This document shows positions 37,209-44,996 of a stretch of DNA of 64,000 bases, in pieces. Both the position numbers and the translations under genes were made by a program. The first letter of the stretch is position 1; each line of letters begins with the position of its first letter. Location of the stretch: assembly GCF_900141865.1 (NCBI RefSeq), contig NZ_FQYW01000015.1, forward strand, positions 21,342-85,341, read 5' to 3'. This DNA comes from Anaerovibrio lipolyticus DSM 3074 (GTDB lineage: Bacteria; Bacillota; Negativicutes; Selenomonadales; Selenomonadaceae). The notes under the pieces are model-generated. The model was not told where the DNA came from. It saw only the letters and a program-made list of their open reading frames with translations, and did not search any database.

Positions 37209-37340
37209 TTAATATTGATGAATTTCCTCATATAACCCTACCAAAAGGCGGAATAACATTTTTCCTGCCATAATCCCCAACGCACCAGTCAGGCCGATAA
37301 ACAACAATGAGATTAAGCCGAGCTCCAAATTTGCCATCAT
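37209..37340 (-). CDS. small single-helix membrane protein (43 aa)
   Basis: Reads MMANLELGLI, then a hydrophobic stretch (SLLFIGLTGALGIMAGKMLF) and a charged tail. It is preceded by AGGGGG 7 nt from the ATG and followed by a strong TTCG terminator, so it looks like a real monocistronic gene. A single helix with a short polar tail is the form of type I toxins and holin-like peptides, but no antisense RNA was demonstrated. Function unknown. Confidence 0.7.
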   Translation of the reverse strand: MMANLELGLISLLFIGLTGALGIMAGKMLFRLLVGLYEEIHQY

Positions 37341-37423
37341 GTACAATCCCCCTTTTGTTCCGGGTAGTCAATAATAACGATAGAAATAAATGTGCGGTTT
37401 TATTGTATGTACGGTTCTACTTT

Positions 37424-37564
37424 TCATGCAGCATTATGTGGTTGCTGCTGTGGGGTCTGCTGTGGGTTCTCCTTCTTAGGCTGAGAGATGTCCCTGATCA
37501 AATCAATAATATCTCTGATAAACTGGCACGGCTTACGGCGTGGGCCATGAAGACGTGTACCCAT
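37424..37564 (-). CDS. peptide of the RLHGPR family, no double-glycine leader
   Basis: Encodes about 46 residues: MGTRLHGPRRKPCQFI, then a helical segment and a Gln/Pro-rich tail. The stretch RLHGPR-K--x(3-4)-I-(K/R)-(D/E)-x-I-D-(L/I)-(I/F) matches the core of the double-glycine peptide at 52905-53096. Here the leader is missing and the ribosome site is weak (AGAAGA). It may be a decayed copy or a leaderless relative. A 17-nt motif shared with the 52.8-kb locus lies upstream at 37661. Confidence 0.4.
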   Translation of the reverse strand: MGTRLHGPRRKPCQFIRDIIDLIRDISQPKKENPQQTPQQQPHNAA

Positions 37565-37660
37565 GTTTTTGTCTTCTGCCCATACATACGAACCGTATAG
37601 ATAAGTATTACAAAAAAAATTTTTGAAAAAAAATAAAAAGTTTTTGTAATGGATTTGATT

Positions 37661-37677
37661 TTCATCCGTATGTATAG
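37661..37677 (+). repeat. 17-nt motif TTCATCCGTATGTATAG, copy 1
   Basis: Exact duplicate of 52834-52850. Both lie upstream of RLHGPR-type peptide genes, though here the gene is on the opposite strand. Related CGTATGTA strings occur at about 37583 (inverted) and 37900. Confidence 0.6.
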
Positions 37678-37777
37678 ATGTAAAACGATTCGGACTACCT
37701 TTTATCGTGGATGATAGATTTAGTCCGTGCTTACTTTTTTCCTTTTTGACGGGTCCTCTCCAGCCCGTCCCTCTCAA

Positions 37778-37808
37778 AGAAGCCGACTACACACGGCTTC
37801 TTTTTTTG
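37778..37808 (+). terminator. plus-strand terminator without an obvious gene
   Basis: AGAAGCCG / CGGCTTCT stem followed by seven Ts. A second hairpin (GACGGG...CCCGTC) precedes it at about 37748-37769. It may end an unrecognised short RNA starting in 37.66-37.70 kb. Confidence 0.75.
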
Positions 37809-37945
37809 CATAAAAATATGCTGTTGTATACTTTGGTTCAACAGCATTGCTAATAATAAAAAAAAATTGAAAAAAAATGTAATACATTCTTCTGTGGGTC
37901 GTATGTAAGGATGTCATATAAAATTACACAATTCATCTCATTCTC

Positions 37946-37988
37946 CCCTGCTTGTTATCCTCCAAAAAACAGGCAGGGCTCTTTTTTT
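37946..37988 (+). terminator. second plus-strand terminator without an obvious gene
   Basis: CCCTGCTTGTT / AACAGGCAGGG stem with a U-rich tail, overlapping the last bases of the convergent amrS-like gene. The 37809-37945 interval before it has no good reading frame. Confidence 0.75.
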
Positions 37989-38829
37989 ACACATTCCCCA
38001 AGTAAACATAATCCAGATATTCCTGACTTATTTCCTGCAGCCTATATAATGTCGCCACCGGAGTGGCCTCTGTTTGCAGCTTGTAACGCGGAAAATAGCG
38101 GGACAAGTGAAGTGGTATATCCTTCCGCAACCGGGAAATCCACATAGCCTCTGAACGCATCATATCAGAATCATCATTGATGCCAGGAATAACAAGGGTT
38201 GTCACTTCCACATGAACACCGGCCTCCAACGACAGCCGTATGGTATCCTTGGTCGTTTTAAAATCTCCCCCCATCCATTTGTATCCATCTTCAGAAAACG
38301 CCTTTAAATCAATATTCATAGCATCTATATAAGGAAGGATTGCCTGCAATGGCTCCTGACATATTTGCCCATTGGTCACCAGAACCACCTTCTGCCCCTC
38401 TGCTTTCAACAACGGTGCCACATCCAATAAATACTCATAGCTGAGGAATGGCTCGTTATAGGTAAAGGCCACCCCTATGCTTCCAGCTTTCAAAGTGGCT
38501 TTGCGGGCAAATTCCACCATTTCCTCCGGGGAAACATAGCCCTGAGATACCTCTATTCCCTGCTGTGATATGGAATAATTTTGACAGAAGGGACATTTCA
38601 TATTACACCCAAAGCCACCTACAGATAATATTGTTGTCCCGGGATAAAAATGATACAATGGCTTCTTTTCAATGGGATCAACGGCCAAAGAGGTGACCTG
38701 CCCATAGGAAATCGATTTTATGTTACCATCAATATTTTTTCTGGTACCACATAGTCCTGTCTTATTTGGATTTAAATTGCATTTATGCGGGCAAAGCCCA
38801 CATTGTACCATACTGTTTTCCTTATTCAT
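37987..38829 (-). CDS. AmmeMemoRadiSam-type radical SAM protein (AmrS-like)
   Basis: 280 residues. N-terminal Cys-rich segment (CGLCPHKC...CGTR), radical SAM motif GCNMKCPFCQN near 80, and later FTYNEPFLSYEYLLD and EVTTLVIPGIND. The family usually has about 330 residues and an additional Cys-rich C-terminus; this protein stops after LDYVYLGNV. Partner genes AMMECR1/MEMO are not in the window. Its substrate is unknown. An internal ATG at 38811 has a better ribosome site (AAGGAAAAC). Confidence 0.85.
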   Translation of the reverse strand: MNKENSMVQCGLCPHKCNLNPNKTGLCGTRKNIDGNIKSISYGQVTSLAVDPIEKKPLYHFYPGTTILSVGGFGCNMKCPFCQNYSISQQGIEVSQGYVSPEEMVEFARKATLKAGSIGVAFTYNEPFLSYEYLLDVAPLLKAEGQKVVLVTNGQICQEPLQAILPYIDAMNIDLKAFSEDGYKWMGGDFKTTKDTIRLSLEAGVHVEVTTLVIPGINDDSDMMRSEAMWISRLRKDIPLHLSRYFPRYKLQTEATPVATLYRLQEISQEYLDYVYLGNV

Positions 38830-38856
38830 GGTGAATTACCCCAAATTTTAAATCTA

Positions 38857-39075
38857 TTATTTAGCTATGCCCTTTATCTGGCCACCCATTATCGCACAAA
38901 AAACAGTTTGTTTATTTGCATTTAAATTATTAATGCTTACACCAATAACGCTACAACCAGAGTTGTTATTGGTGATATTATTATGACGCGTTCCCCAACG
39001 CTGTACTGCCGTTCCGCCACAAACCTGGTCCAATTCATCTTCAGAATATGTGCCCTGGCTAAAAAGCCAGGGCAA
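38857..39075 (-). CDS. double-glycine peptide precursor with damaged leader
   Basis: 72 residues from a TTG start. Residues 10-21 read YSEDELDQVCGG, the end of a Nif11/bacteriocin-type leader. The core of about 51 residues follows, rich in Asn/Gly with two Cys (NSGCSVIG and TVFCAIMGG). The first residues are encoded by a perfect hairpin (GCCCTGGC / GCCAGGGC), and the rest of a normal leader is absent, so the gene may be truncated. It follows the frameshifted peptide gene at 39095-39318. Confidence 0.5.
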   Translation of the reverse strand: MPWLFSQGTYSEDELDQVCGGTAVQRWGTRHNNITNNNSGCSVIGVSINNLNANKQTVFCAIMGGQIKGIAK

Positions 39076-39094
39076 TTTCTATTTACGGTCTTTT

Positions 39095-39318
39095 TTATTT
39101 GTTCTTGTTTTCTATATTTTTATTTTTTTCCAGTGCAGGATTACCAGCTGCAACCACCATATCCAGCTCATCATCTGTCATCCTCCCCGTCATAATACCT
39201 CGCATGGCATTATCCCGACGGTGCATGAACAATAACTGATTCCTTAAAGTCTCCCTCACTGGATGCAGGAGATAAAAATCAAAATCTTCCAGCCTTTTGT
39301 CAACTTCTCATCATCCAT
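39095..39318 (-). pseudogene. frameshifted copy of the TDDELDMV-type peptide gene
   Basis: DNA closely matches the intact gene at 42302-42526, but one base is missing within the eighth or ninth codon (minus strand ACAAAAGGC versus ACAAAACGGC), so the ATG at 39318 reads into an early stop. The remainder in the other frame still encodes HPVRETLRNQLLFMHRRDN and MTDDELDMV. The shared promoter-like element lies upstream at 39366. Confidence 0.8.
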
Positions 39319-39365
39319 TTTTATCCCCCCTGTGTTAGTTTTTTTGATTTAAATTCTTCTTGTCC

Positions 39366-39395
39366 TTTATATCCATGAGAGGATAAAAGTGTTAT
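39366..39395 (-). promoter_or_regulatory. shared peptide-gene promoter element, copy 1
   Basis: 30 bp. The minus strand contains ATAACA, 18 nt, TATAAA, with a TATCC-N6-GGATA dyad inside the spacer. The same element precedes six other peptide genes. Confidence 0.7.
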
Positions 39396-39485
39396 AGAAA
39401 TTTTAAAAAAATAATGATAACCGGTTCCGGAAAGCATTACATATTGTCTCCTACCGTTCCATATCCAGATTCTCCAGCTCCCCCC

Positions 39486-39514
39486 TTGTAACAGAACGAT
39501 TATTCTGCTATTAT
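39486..39514 (+). promoter_or_regulatory. promoter with LexA-like site, gene at 39562
   Basis: TTGTAA, 17 nt, TATTAT. The spacer holds GAAC-GATT-ATTC, one mismatch from the Gram-positive LexA box GAAC-N4-GTTC. The paralogous gene at 59702 has the same arrangement. Confidence 0.55.
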
Positions 39515-39561
39515 TATATCAAACATATATTCTAATTACAACACCAGAAAGGAGCTTTCCC

Positions 39562-40158
39562 ATGATTTTGTTCCGCCCCCGGGCTGCTGATTTTCAGACC
39601 GCCATGCGCCAGATACAGCTTTTCGACAGCTTTAACGAAATGGACGATTATCTTATCGACTACCACAACCTCCACAACATCATCACAAGTCAAGAGCAAG
39701 TATATACAACTTTCTCCCACAGTGACGAACTCAAGGACACCAAAAGCGGGTGGCTTCACTCCCGTTATATCTGCCTGGGTAATATCCCCCTGGGGATTTA
39801 TGACAGCAAAACATTGGACCCAATAAAAAAGCCCCATCTGGAAATCGAAACAGATCCCCAGGGCGGGCTGAAGTGTCAATTTGACCTGATAGACGAGGGC
39901 TTCATCTTTTTCCTTGGTAATGACCAGTGGTATGGCCAAAGCAAACTGGTGGGCCTCAAAAGAAATGATATGTCCCAGCCCCTCTGTAGAAAGGACAATG
40001 TGCCGGTAACCCGGCAGGATTTTATTTATGCCCTCAATTATTTCATTGCCAGCCAGGCCATCAAAAAGCTGGAGGCCCAAAAGAAACGACAAGATGCAAT
40101 ACAGCTGATGAAGGAGCAGAGAAAGAACCATGGACAAGGAAAAACATCCCTATGCTGA
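39562..40158 (+). CDS. conserved protein of unknown function, paralogue of 59702-60262
   Basis: 198 residues, cytoplasmic. It starts MILFRPRAADFQTAMRQ and contains GWLHSRYICLGNIPLGI, KCQFDLIDEGFIFFLG and NDQWYGQSKLVGL. The 59.7-kb protein shares these blocks at high identity. I recognise no domain. Its end overlaps a YolD-like gene, and its promoter has a LexA-like site, hinting at DNA-damage control. Ribosome site AAAGGAG. Confidence 0.85.
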   Translation: MILFRPRAADFQTAMRQIQLFDSFNEMDDYLIDYHNLHNIITSQEQVYTTFSHSDELKDTKSGWLHSRYICLGNIPLGIYDSKTLDPIKKPHLEIETDPQGGLKCQFDLIDEGFIFFLGNDQWYGQSKLVGLKRNDMSQPLCRKDNVPVTRQDFIYALNYFIASQAIKKLEAQKKRQDAIQLMKEQRKNHGQGKTSLC

Positions 40159-40309
40159 TATTATCGACCTCCCCCGCCCCGTATCAAGGAAGCATCCGCC
40201 TCTCCCCCTGATAAAGAGAGCCGCCCAGTTCAGGCCCTTTGAAGCTGTAAGAGGCCACAAGGAGGCCATTCTCAAAGTCATCGAAGAAAATGAAAAAAAA
40301 TATGAATAA
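40130..40309 (+). CDS. YolD-like small protein
   Basis: 59 residues, reading HPYADIIDLPRPVSRKHPP and then RAAQFRPFEAVRGHKEAI. This matches the YolD-like pattern (Y.DII.LP..VS..HP...-RAAQF.PF.AL.G), small proteins normally encoded beside UvrX/UmuC-type polymerases in Firmicutes. It overlaps the preceding gene by 29 nt in another frame. Its usual polymerase partner is the gene at 35629. Confidence 0.8.
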   Translation: MDKEKHPYADIIDLPRPVSRKHPPLPLIKRAAQFRPFEAVRGHKEAILKVIEENEKKYE

Positions 40310-40652
40310 CAGGAATATCAATAAAAATATTTCTCTTTTTTTATTTTTCTGCAAAAAGGTTCACACTAGCTTCTTAGTGTGAATCCCATGTATTTTAATA
40401 TTTTATTCTGCATGATGGGCTGGGCCAATCAATTTGTAGTAGCACCAAATAGCAAAACTATAACCTGTTATCATGAGTACAGCCATGGGAATCGGGGTTT
40501 TATCTCCGGCAATACCTACCAGGGGCATTATTGCTCCGCCCAGCGAGTATTGAAGATTGTATCCGAATCATTGACGAGAGATTTTGATTTTTGTTTGGAT
40601 AAATATTATTATTAGGCTGTACCAACATTGTGATTTAGAAGGAGGGGGTAGT

Positions 40653-41963
40653 ATGTTATCAATGGAAAGCCGTATGAAAAACTATATAAAATCAGTTGTA
40701 GCATTGACGTTTTCGTGGATACTGGTTTTGGTGTGCTTTATTCCAGCCAATGCCAGCTCGTTTCTTACTGACAAGGGGTATCAGCTGGAACAGGTGGTGA
40801 TGATGAGTCGCCATAATCTGAGAACTCCGTTGTCAGGAAAGGGCTCTATTGCGGAAAAGATGACAAGCCATCAGTGGCAGCAATGGTCCATTCAGCCGGG
40901 GCATCTGACCCTAAAAGGGGCCATAAACGAAACTGCCTTTGGACAGTATTATCGCTGTTACCTGGAGGATGAGGGCTTTATGCCTGTGGACTGGGTGCCA
41001 CAGGAGGGGGAAATTTCCTTTTATGCCAATTCCTTTCAGCGGACCATTGCCACGGCCAAATATTTTTCCAGCGGGATGTTGCCAGTAGCCAATGTTCAGG
41101 TGGTACACACCAAGGGGATTGATGAACCGGACCCGGTATTTTTCTTTCCCTTAGAGCTTGATACTCCACGTCTGTACGAGTTGGGTGTATCCTATACGGA
41201 ACAGAATATGCCCCGCTATTTGACCAATGGAGAAGCCATGTTGGCCAGTTTTGAAAAGGTAATGGATTTCTCCCATTCTGAATATGCCAGGGAAAAGGGC
41301 ATTGAACATTTAGACCCAAGGGATGTTCATTTTGTGTTAGGTGGCAAAAATAAAAATGTTCCCGGATTTAAGGGCTCCTGGCGTGATGCCTACAAGGCCA
41401 CAGATGCATTAATAATGCAATATTATGAAGAGCCGGATAACAACAAGGCCGATTGGGGTACGGGCCTTACAAAACAGGACTGGAAAAATATAGGAGATAT
41501 CTCTACAAGGGGTATATCCATGATTTGCGAAAATCCAGCCCTATCATTGAGATATATTCATTCATTACTGGAGAAAATGGATTCTGATCTCAGTAACGAA
41601 GATAAACGGTTTTCATTTTTTTGCGGTCATGATACCAATATTATTATGCTCATGACAGTGCTGGGAGCCGGAGATTACCATGTTCCGGGTGCTATTACAG
41701 ACAAGGCCCCTATTGGCTGCAAGATTGTCCTTGAGAAACGGCGGGGCAAGGATGGGGAGCTGTATATCAATCCATATATTATTTACCAAAGTGACCGCCA
41801 AATACGCCATTGTGAGGTACTGGATTTGAATAATCCTCCGCTGCGCTATCCTATAAAACTGACTGGTATTGAAGCGAATGAAGATGGGTTGTACCGTTAC
41901 AGTGATTTTAAAAGGCTGTTGCAGGATATCCACGCCCAATATGCTTACTATACGGAAACATAA
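40653..41963 (+). CDS. secreted histidine acid phosphatase (phytase/glucose-1-phosphatase-like)
   Basis: 436 residues with an N-terminal signal sequence (about 10-32, ending near ANAS). The catalytic motif reads RHNLRTP (usual RHGxRxP) and the proton-donor motif is GHDTN. Length and layout fit periplasmic histidine acid phosphatases that release phosphate from sugar phosphates or phytate. The start is the ATG at 40653 after GAAGGAGGGGG. An upstream extension to 40584 would not give a signal peptide. Confidence 0.9.
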   Translation: MLSMESRMKNYIKSVVALTFSWILVLVCFIPANASSFLTDKGYQLEQVVMMSRHNLRTPLSGKGSIAEKMTSHQWQQWSIQPGHLTLKGAINETAFGQYYRCYLEDEGFMPVDWVPQEGEISFYANSFQRTIATAKYFSSGMLPVANVQVVHTKGIDEPDPVFFFPLELDTPRLYELGVSYTEQNMPRYLTNGEAMLASFEKVMDFSHSEYAREKGIEHLDPRDVHFVLGGKNKNVPGFKGSWRDAYKATDALIMQYYEEPDNNKADWGTGLTKQDWKNIGDISTRGISMICENPALSLRYIHSLLEKMDSDLSNEDKRFSFFCGHDTNIIMLMTVLGAGDYHVPGAITDKAPIGCKIVLEKRRGKDGELYINPYIIYQSDRQIRHCEVLDLNNPPLRYPIKLTGIEANEDGLYRYSDFKRLLQDIHAQYAYYTET

Positions 41964-42000
41964 AGGCGCGTTTCAAAGAAAAACTTTCACACACTCACAA

Positions 42001-42037
42001 AAACGGAGCCTTCTCAAATTGAGAAGGCCCCGTTTTC
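42001..42037. terminator. terminator between phosphatase and peptide genes
   Basis: GCCTTCTCAA / TTGAGAAGGC stem flanked by AACGG/CCGTT, with Ts on the minus side. A near-copy is at 63771. Confidence 0.8.
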
Positions 42038-42064
42038 ATCTAAGCATTTTTTGATGGATTAAAA

Positions 42065-42276
42065 TTACTTAATCATACTTTCAGTAGGGTCACCGATAAT
42101 AGTAGGGTCCTTTCCACCCAGCTCTGGGGTAGGAAACTTGCTATCATTATTTGGCTTTTTGATCTTGATATCAATGTCTTTAGGAGTTAAGATATCCAAA
42201 TCTCCCTGACCAATGTTCCCAGCGTTGCCGCCTGATACCTTATCCAGTTCCTTGTTAGAGTCGCTTCTTTAGCCAT
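42065..42276 (-). pseudogene. frameshifted double-glycine peptide gene
   Basis: An ATG with ribosome site AAGGGGGAAATTT begins MAKEA, but the peptide frame is shifted by one base, probably one A lost in AAAGAAGC. Repaired, it would read SNKELDKVSGG followed by NAGNIGQGDLDILTPKDID and ending in DPTIIGDPTESMIK. The same core recurs in frame at the right window edge (63837). It lies directly behind the peptide gene at 42302. Confidence 0.75.
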
Positions 42277-42301
42277 AAATTTCCCCCTTTAATTGTATTT
42301 T

Positions 42302-42526
42302 TTATTTCTTCTTATTATCTATATTTTTATTTTTTTCCAATGCAGGATTGCCGGCTGCAGCCACCATATCCAGCTCATCATCTGTCATCTTCCCCGTCAT
42401 AATACCTTTCATGGCATTATCCCGACGGTGCATGAATAATAACTGATTCCTTAAAGTCTCCCTCACTGGGTGCAGGAGAGAAAAATCAAAATCTTCCAGC
42501 CGTTTTGTCAACTTCTCATCATTCAT
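42302..42526 (-). CDS. small peptide precursor of the TDDELDMV type
   Basis: 74 residues starting MNDEKLTKRLEDFDFSLLHP, helical, with MTDDELDMVAAAGNPALEK near 46-64 and a Lys/Asn tail. The TDDELDMV segment looks like the end of a Nif11/double-glycine leader, but the glycines are replaced by AAAG, so cleavage is uncertain. It is first in a two-gene unit with the damaged peptide gene at 42065. The same pair occurs at 38857/39095. Confidence 0.7.
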   Translation of the reverse strand: MNDEKLTKRLEDFDFSLLHPVRETLRNQLLFMHRRDNAMKGIMTGKMTDDELDMVAAAGNPALEKNKNIDNKKK

Positions 42527-42559
42527 TTTTATCCCCCTGTGTTTGTTTTTCTTTTATCT

Positions 42560-42589
42560 TTTATATCCATGAGATGACAAAAGTGTTAT
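42560..42589 (-). promoter_or_regulatory. shared peptide-gene promoter element, copy 2
   Basis: Same 30-bp element as at 39366 with small changes (GAGATGACAA in place of GAGAGGATAA on the plus strand). Confidence 0.65.
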
Positions 42590-42611
42590 AATTCCATTAT
42601 TTCTTGCTAAT

Positions 42612-43043
42612 TTATAACACTTTCCCCTGCTCAGGGATATAAAGAACAGAAAAGGAAATACACACTCAAGTAAAACGTATATAAACGTAAATAAAGGGCA
42701 CGTAGAAGCGGTTGTGCTTTTCATCAGGGATTGTATAGCTTCTTCCAGTGCCATCAGCAACGGAGGGTCGGAAACCGACCCCTGTTTCAATTTTGGGGCA
42801 AAATAAAAGCCCTGCACTTAAGCCAAAAATTACGCCCTTTAGCTGGTTTACATCCACGGATTCCGTTTCTGTTATTCCGGAAACTAATACCATGCCGGTA
42901 GTAGTTAGACACAGCATAAAAAGGCTTCCCAAAACGCCCCGAAGAAAGGCCAAGAAATCAGATGGAACGGGGATATAGCGTCTGAATACGCCGCTGGAGC
43001 CCCATATGAGCATGGCGGTAATGACCATTAAGTAAGACTTCAT
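42612..43043 (-). pseudogene. EamA/DMT transporter remnant
   Basis: The first ~75 residues (MKSYLMVITAMLIWGSSGVF, then YIPVPSDFLAFLRGVLGSLF) are the start of an EamA-type drug/metabolite exporter. After that the frame is disrupted. Pieces such as AIQSLMKSTTASTCPLF in another frame resemble the next helix. The complete gene would need about 290 residues, so most is gone. Confidence 0.75.
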
Positions 43044-43052
43044 TGTTACCTC

Positions 43053-43110
43053 AATCCTAAATAAAGGCCGCTGGCCCTTGGGAGTTTCCCTTTGAGCTGG
43101 CGGCCTCGTT
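43053..43110 (-). terminator. hairpin after the Nif11 peptide gene
   Basis: AGGCCGC / GCGGCCT arms about 30 nt apart. The minus strand continues CTTTATTTAG. A weak candidate terminator. Confidence 0.45.
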
Positions 43111-43149
43111 TACATTTTTTGTTGAATAATCCTCCATTTTGGGTTTCGC

Positions 43150-43710
43150 TTAAGACCTATAGCTTAGCTTATTAAATTCTTTCAACAAGCCATCAGCCTG
43201 TTCATGTCTTCCGGCCTTTCTGAGCATACCTACTGCAGCATCAACGGTTGCTTTTGCAAAATCATCACCTAGTGGCATTACATTTTTGTATACGAAATAA
43301 GCAATTTGAGCGGAATTACAGCCCTTTTGTACCATGACACCAATATCATTAACGGCCGATATTATCTTCACTGGTATAGCAATTGGTTTAAAAACAGTTA
43401 GAGCTATTCCTTTTACGAACCCTCCAATAGACCATCCACCAGCAACTTTATCCAGTTCCTCATCAGTAAGTGTTTGTCCTGCAAGGTGATATTCTTCTAA
43501 AGTGAAGGGTAAATTCTCTGCTTTAGCCAATGGCTGAAGTACCTCTGCAAAATATTTATCATTGTAGTCCTTTATGTCAATATCTGTAGTAGATTTCGGT
43601 GGTATAGGATTTTTTTCGCAATAAATATTATCTGCTTCTTTTAGTTTTTTTGCAAACTCCTCGCTCTCTAATGCCTTTTCAAAGAACACTTTTACATTTT
43701 CAATAGCCAT
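43150..43710 (-). CDS. Nif11-leader peptide with long hydrophobic core
   Basis: 186 residues. A Nif11-like leader (about 1-92; MAIENVKVFFEKALESEEFA, then LPFTLEEYHLAGQ) ends in LTDEELDKVAGG. The ~94-residue core starts WSIGGFVKGIALTVFKPIA and is hydrophobic and helical, with a single Cys. It looks like a secreted bacteriocin-like or membrane-active protein rather than a small heavily modified peptide. The shared promoter element is upstream. No exporter is nearby. Confidence 0.8.
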   Translation of the reverse strand: MAIENVKVFFEKALESEEFAKKLKEADNIYCEKNPIPPKSTTDIDIKDYNDKYFAEVLQPLAKAENLPFTLEEYHLAGQTLTDEELDKVAGGWSIGGFVKGIALTVFKPIAIPVKIISAVNDIGVMVQKGCNSAQIAYFVYKNVMPLGDDFAKATVDAAVGMLRKAGRHEQADGLLKEFNKLSYRS

Positions 43711-43759
43711 AATTTTTCCCCCCTATGTTGGTTTTTGTGATTAAAATTCTTCTTGTTTA

Positions 43760-43789
43760 TTATATCCACGAGAGGATAAAATTGTTATC
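43760..43789 (-). promoter_or_regulatory. shared peptide-gene promoter element, copy 3
   Basis: Same element (plus strand ATATCCACGAGAGGATAAAA), about 50 nt upstream of the start at 43710. Confidence 0.7.
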
Positions 43790-44003
43790 TTCTTTTTTAC
43801 TTTTCTGCAAAAAATTTGGTTTCTCTCCCGCTAGTAAAAGGAATTTTTTTATTAGTGCGACAGCCCCGTTATAAAAATGTACAGCCGTTGGAACTACGAA
43901 GAATAATGATACCATGCTGGATTTTCTTTATGGTATAATGATCGTATGTGATGTCTATTTTCGTTTAAATGTTCATTTTAAATAATAAAGTGAGTTGATG
44001 TAT

Positions 44004-44936
44004 ATGAAAAAAAAAGGCGTGATAGCTTCCCTTATCGTTGGGCTCATAGCAATAATTATGGTCCTGGGGTATGCAATAGGGTCGTATTTTGTTAATTTTG
44101 CTTTAAAACGCGGCAACGACACTGACCCATTGGCACCGCCTGCAGCTTGTCTGAATATACATGACAAAGCTCGAACCATTCCAGCTCAGTCGAAGTATAG
44201 AAATGAAGAATGGTCCGCCACTTCATCTGATGGCAGGCATTTGGCGGCAACGCATTATATTCCTGACAATCCTGGCAGGCGTTGGGCAATTTTGGTTCAT
44301 GGCTATGGCAGGGACCAACGATATACCGGGGATTATGCGGAAGTATATCTTGAGCATGGTTATCAGGTATTGACGCCAGATCTTTGTGCCTCCGGCAAAA
44401 GCGAGGGGCAATATATTACAATGGGTGTTAAGGAAGGTGAGGAAATAGCTATTTGGGCGAACAGGATCAAAGCCCAATACCCTGATGCCCAGATAGTGCT
44501 TCATGGTGTATCTATGGGAGCAGCCACAGTTTTGATGGCAGCTGCCAGAGATGATATAACAGGAATTACTGCTGTTATCGAGGATTGTGGTTATACAAGC
44601 GCTTATGAAATGTTTTCCAACCAATTAGGTGTTATTTTTGATCTGCCGGAATATCCTATTATGCCATGTGTTGATGTGGTAAGCGGGTTAAAGACGGGGG
44701 TTAAGATTTCTGATGCGGCACCTATAAATGTTATAGACCGTGTAAAGGCCCCAGTATTGTTTATACATGGTGCCGATGACAAGCTTATTCCACCAAGTAT
44801 GATGGATAGATTATATGATTCCTGCAGGAGCAAAAAGAAAAAAATTATTATAGAAGGTGCGGGACATGGTGATTCCATGACAACGGACAGTGAAACCTAT
44901 TGGAAAAATATTTTCGATTTTTTGTCAACAATATGA
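44004..44936 (+). CDS. membrane-anchored alpha/beta hydrolase
   Basis: 310 residues. N-terminal membrane helix (about 5-28), then an alpha/beta-hydrolase fold with HGYGRDQR oxyanion region, nucleophile elbow HGVSMGAAT, acid in HGADDKLIP and His in GAGHGDS. It resembles YqkD-like extracytoplasmic hydrolases; the substrate is unknown. I choose the ATG at 44004. Confidence 0.88.
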   Translation: MKKKGVIASLIVGLIAIIMVLGYAIGSYFVNFALKRGNDTDPLAPPAACLNIHDKARTIPAQSKYRNEEWSATSSDGRHLAATHYIPDNPGRRWAILVHGYGRDQRYTGDYAEVYLEHGYQVLTPDLCASGKSEGQYITMGVKEGEEIAIWANRIKAQYPDAQIVLHGVSMGAATVLMAAARDDITGITAVIEDCGYTSAYEMFSNQLGVIFDLPEYPIMPCVDVVSGLKTGVKISDAAPINVIDRVKAPVLFIHGADDKLIPPSMMDRLYDSCRSKKKKIIIEGAGHGDSMTTDSETYWKNIFDFLSTI

Positions 44937-44996
44937 TTTCTTTACCTCACAATATATATCTATCAACCAACCACTTCAGAAAGGCGGATGGTAATA

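Noticed and set aside
37307-37600. 97-residue plus-strand frame over the small membrane gene and RLHGPR peptide
   Set aside because: It is the antisense of two better minus-strand candidates and lacks a ribosome site.
37987-38829. Radical SAM protein as the modifying enzyme of the Nif11 peptides
   Set aside because: Motifs match the AmmeMemoRadiSam protein, not SPASM/RiPP maturases; it lies 24 kb from the main cluster and has no peptide-recognition domain.
39050-39075. GCCCTGGC/GCCAGGGC hairpin as a terminator
   Set aside because: Neither side continues into a T run, and the bases encode the first residues of the peptide at 38857.
40379-40615. 78-residue frame upstream of the histidine phosphatase
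   Set aside because: No ribosome site and no recognisable family. A TTCACACTA/TAGTGTGAA hairpin overlaps its start. Treated as non-coding.
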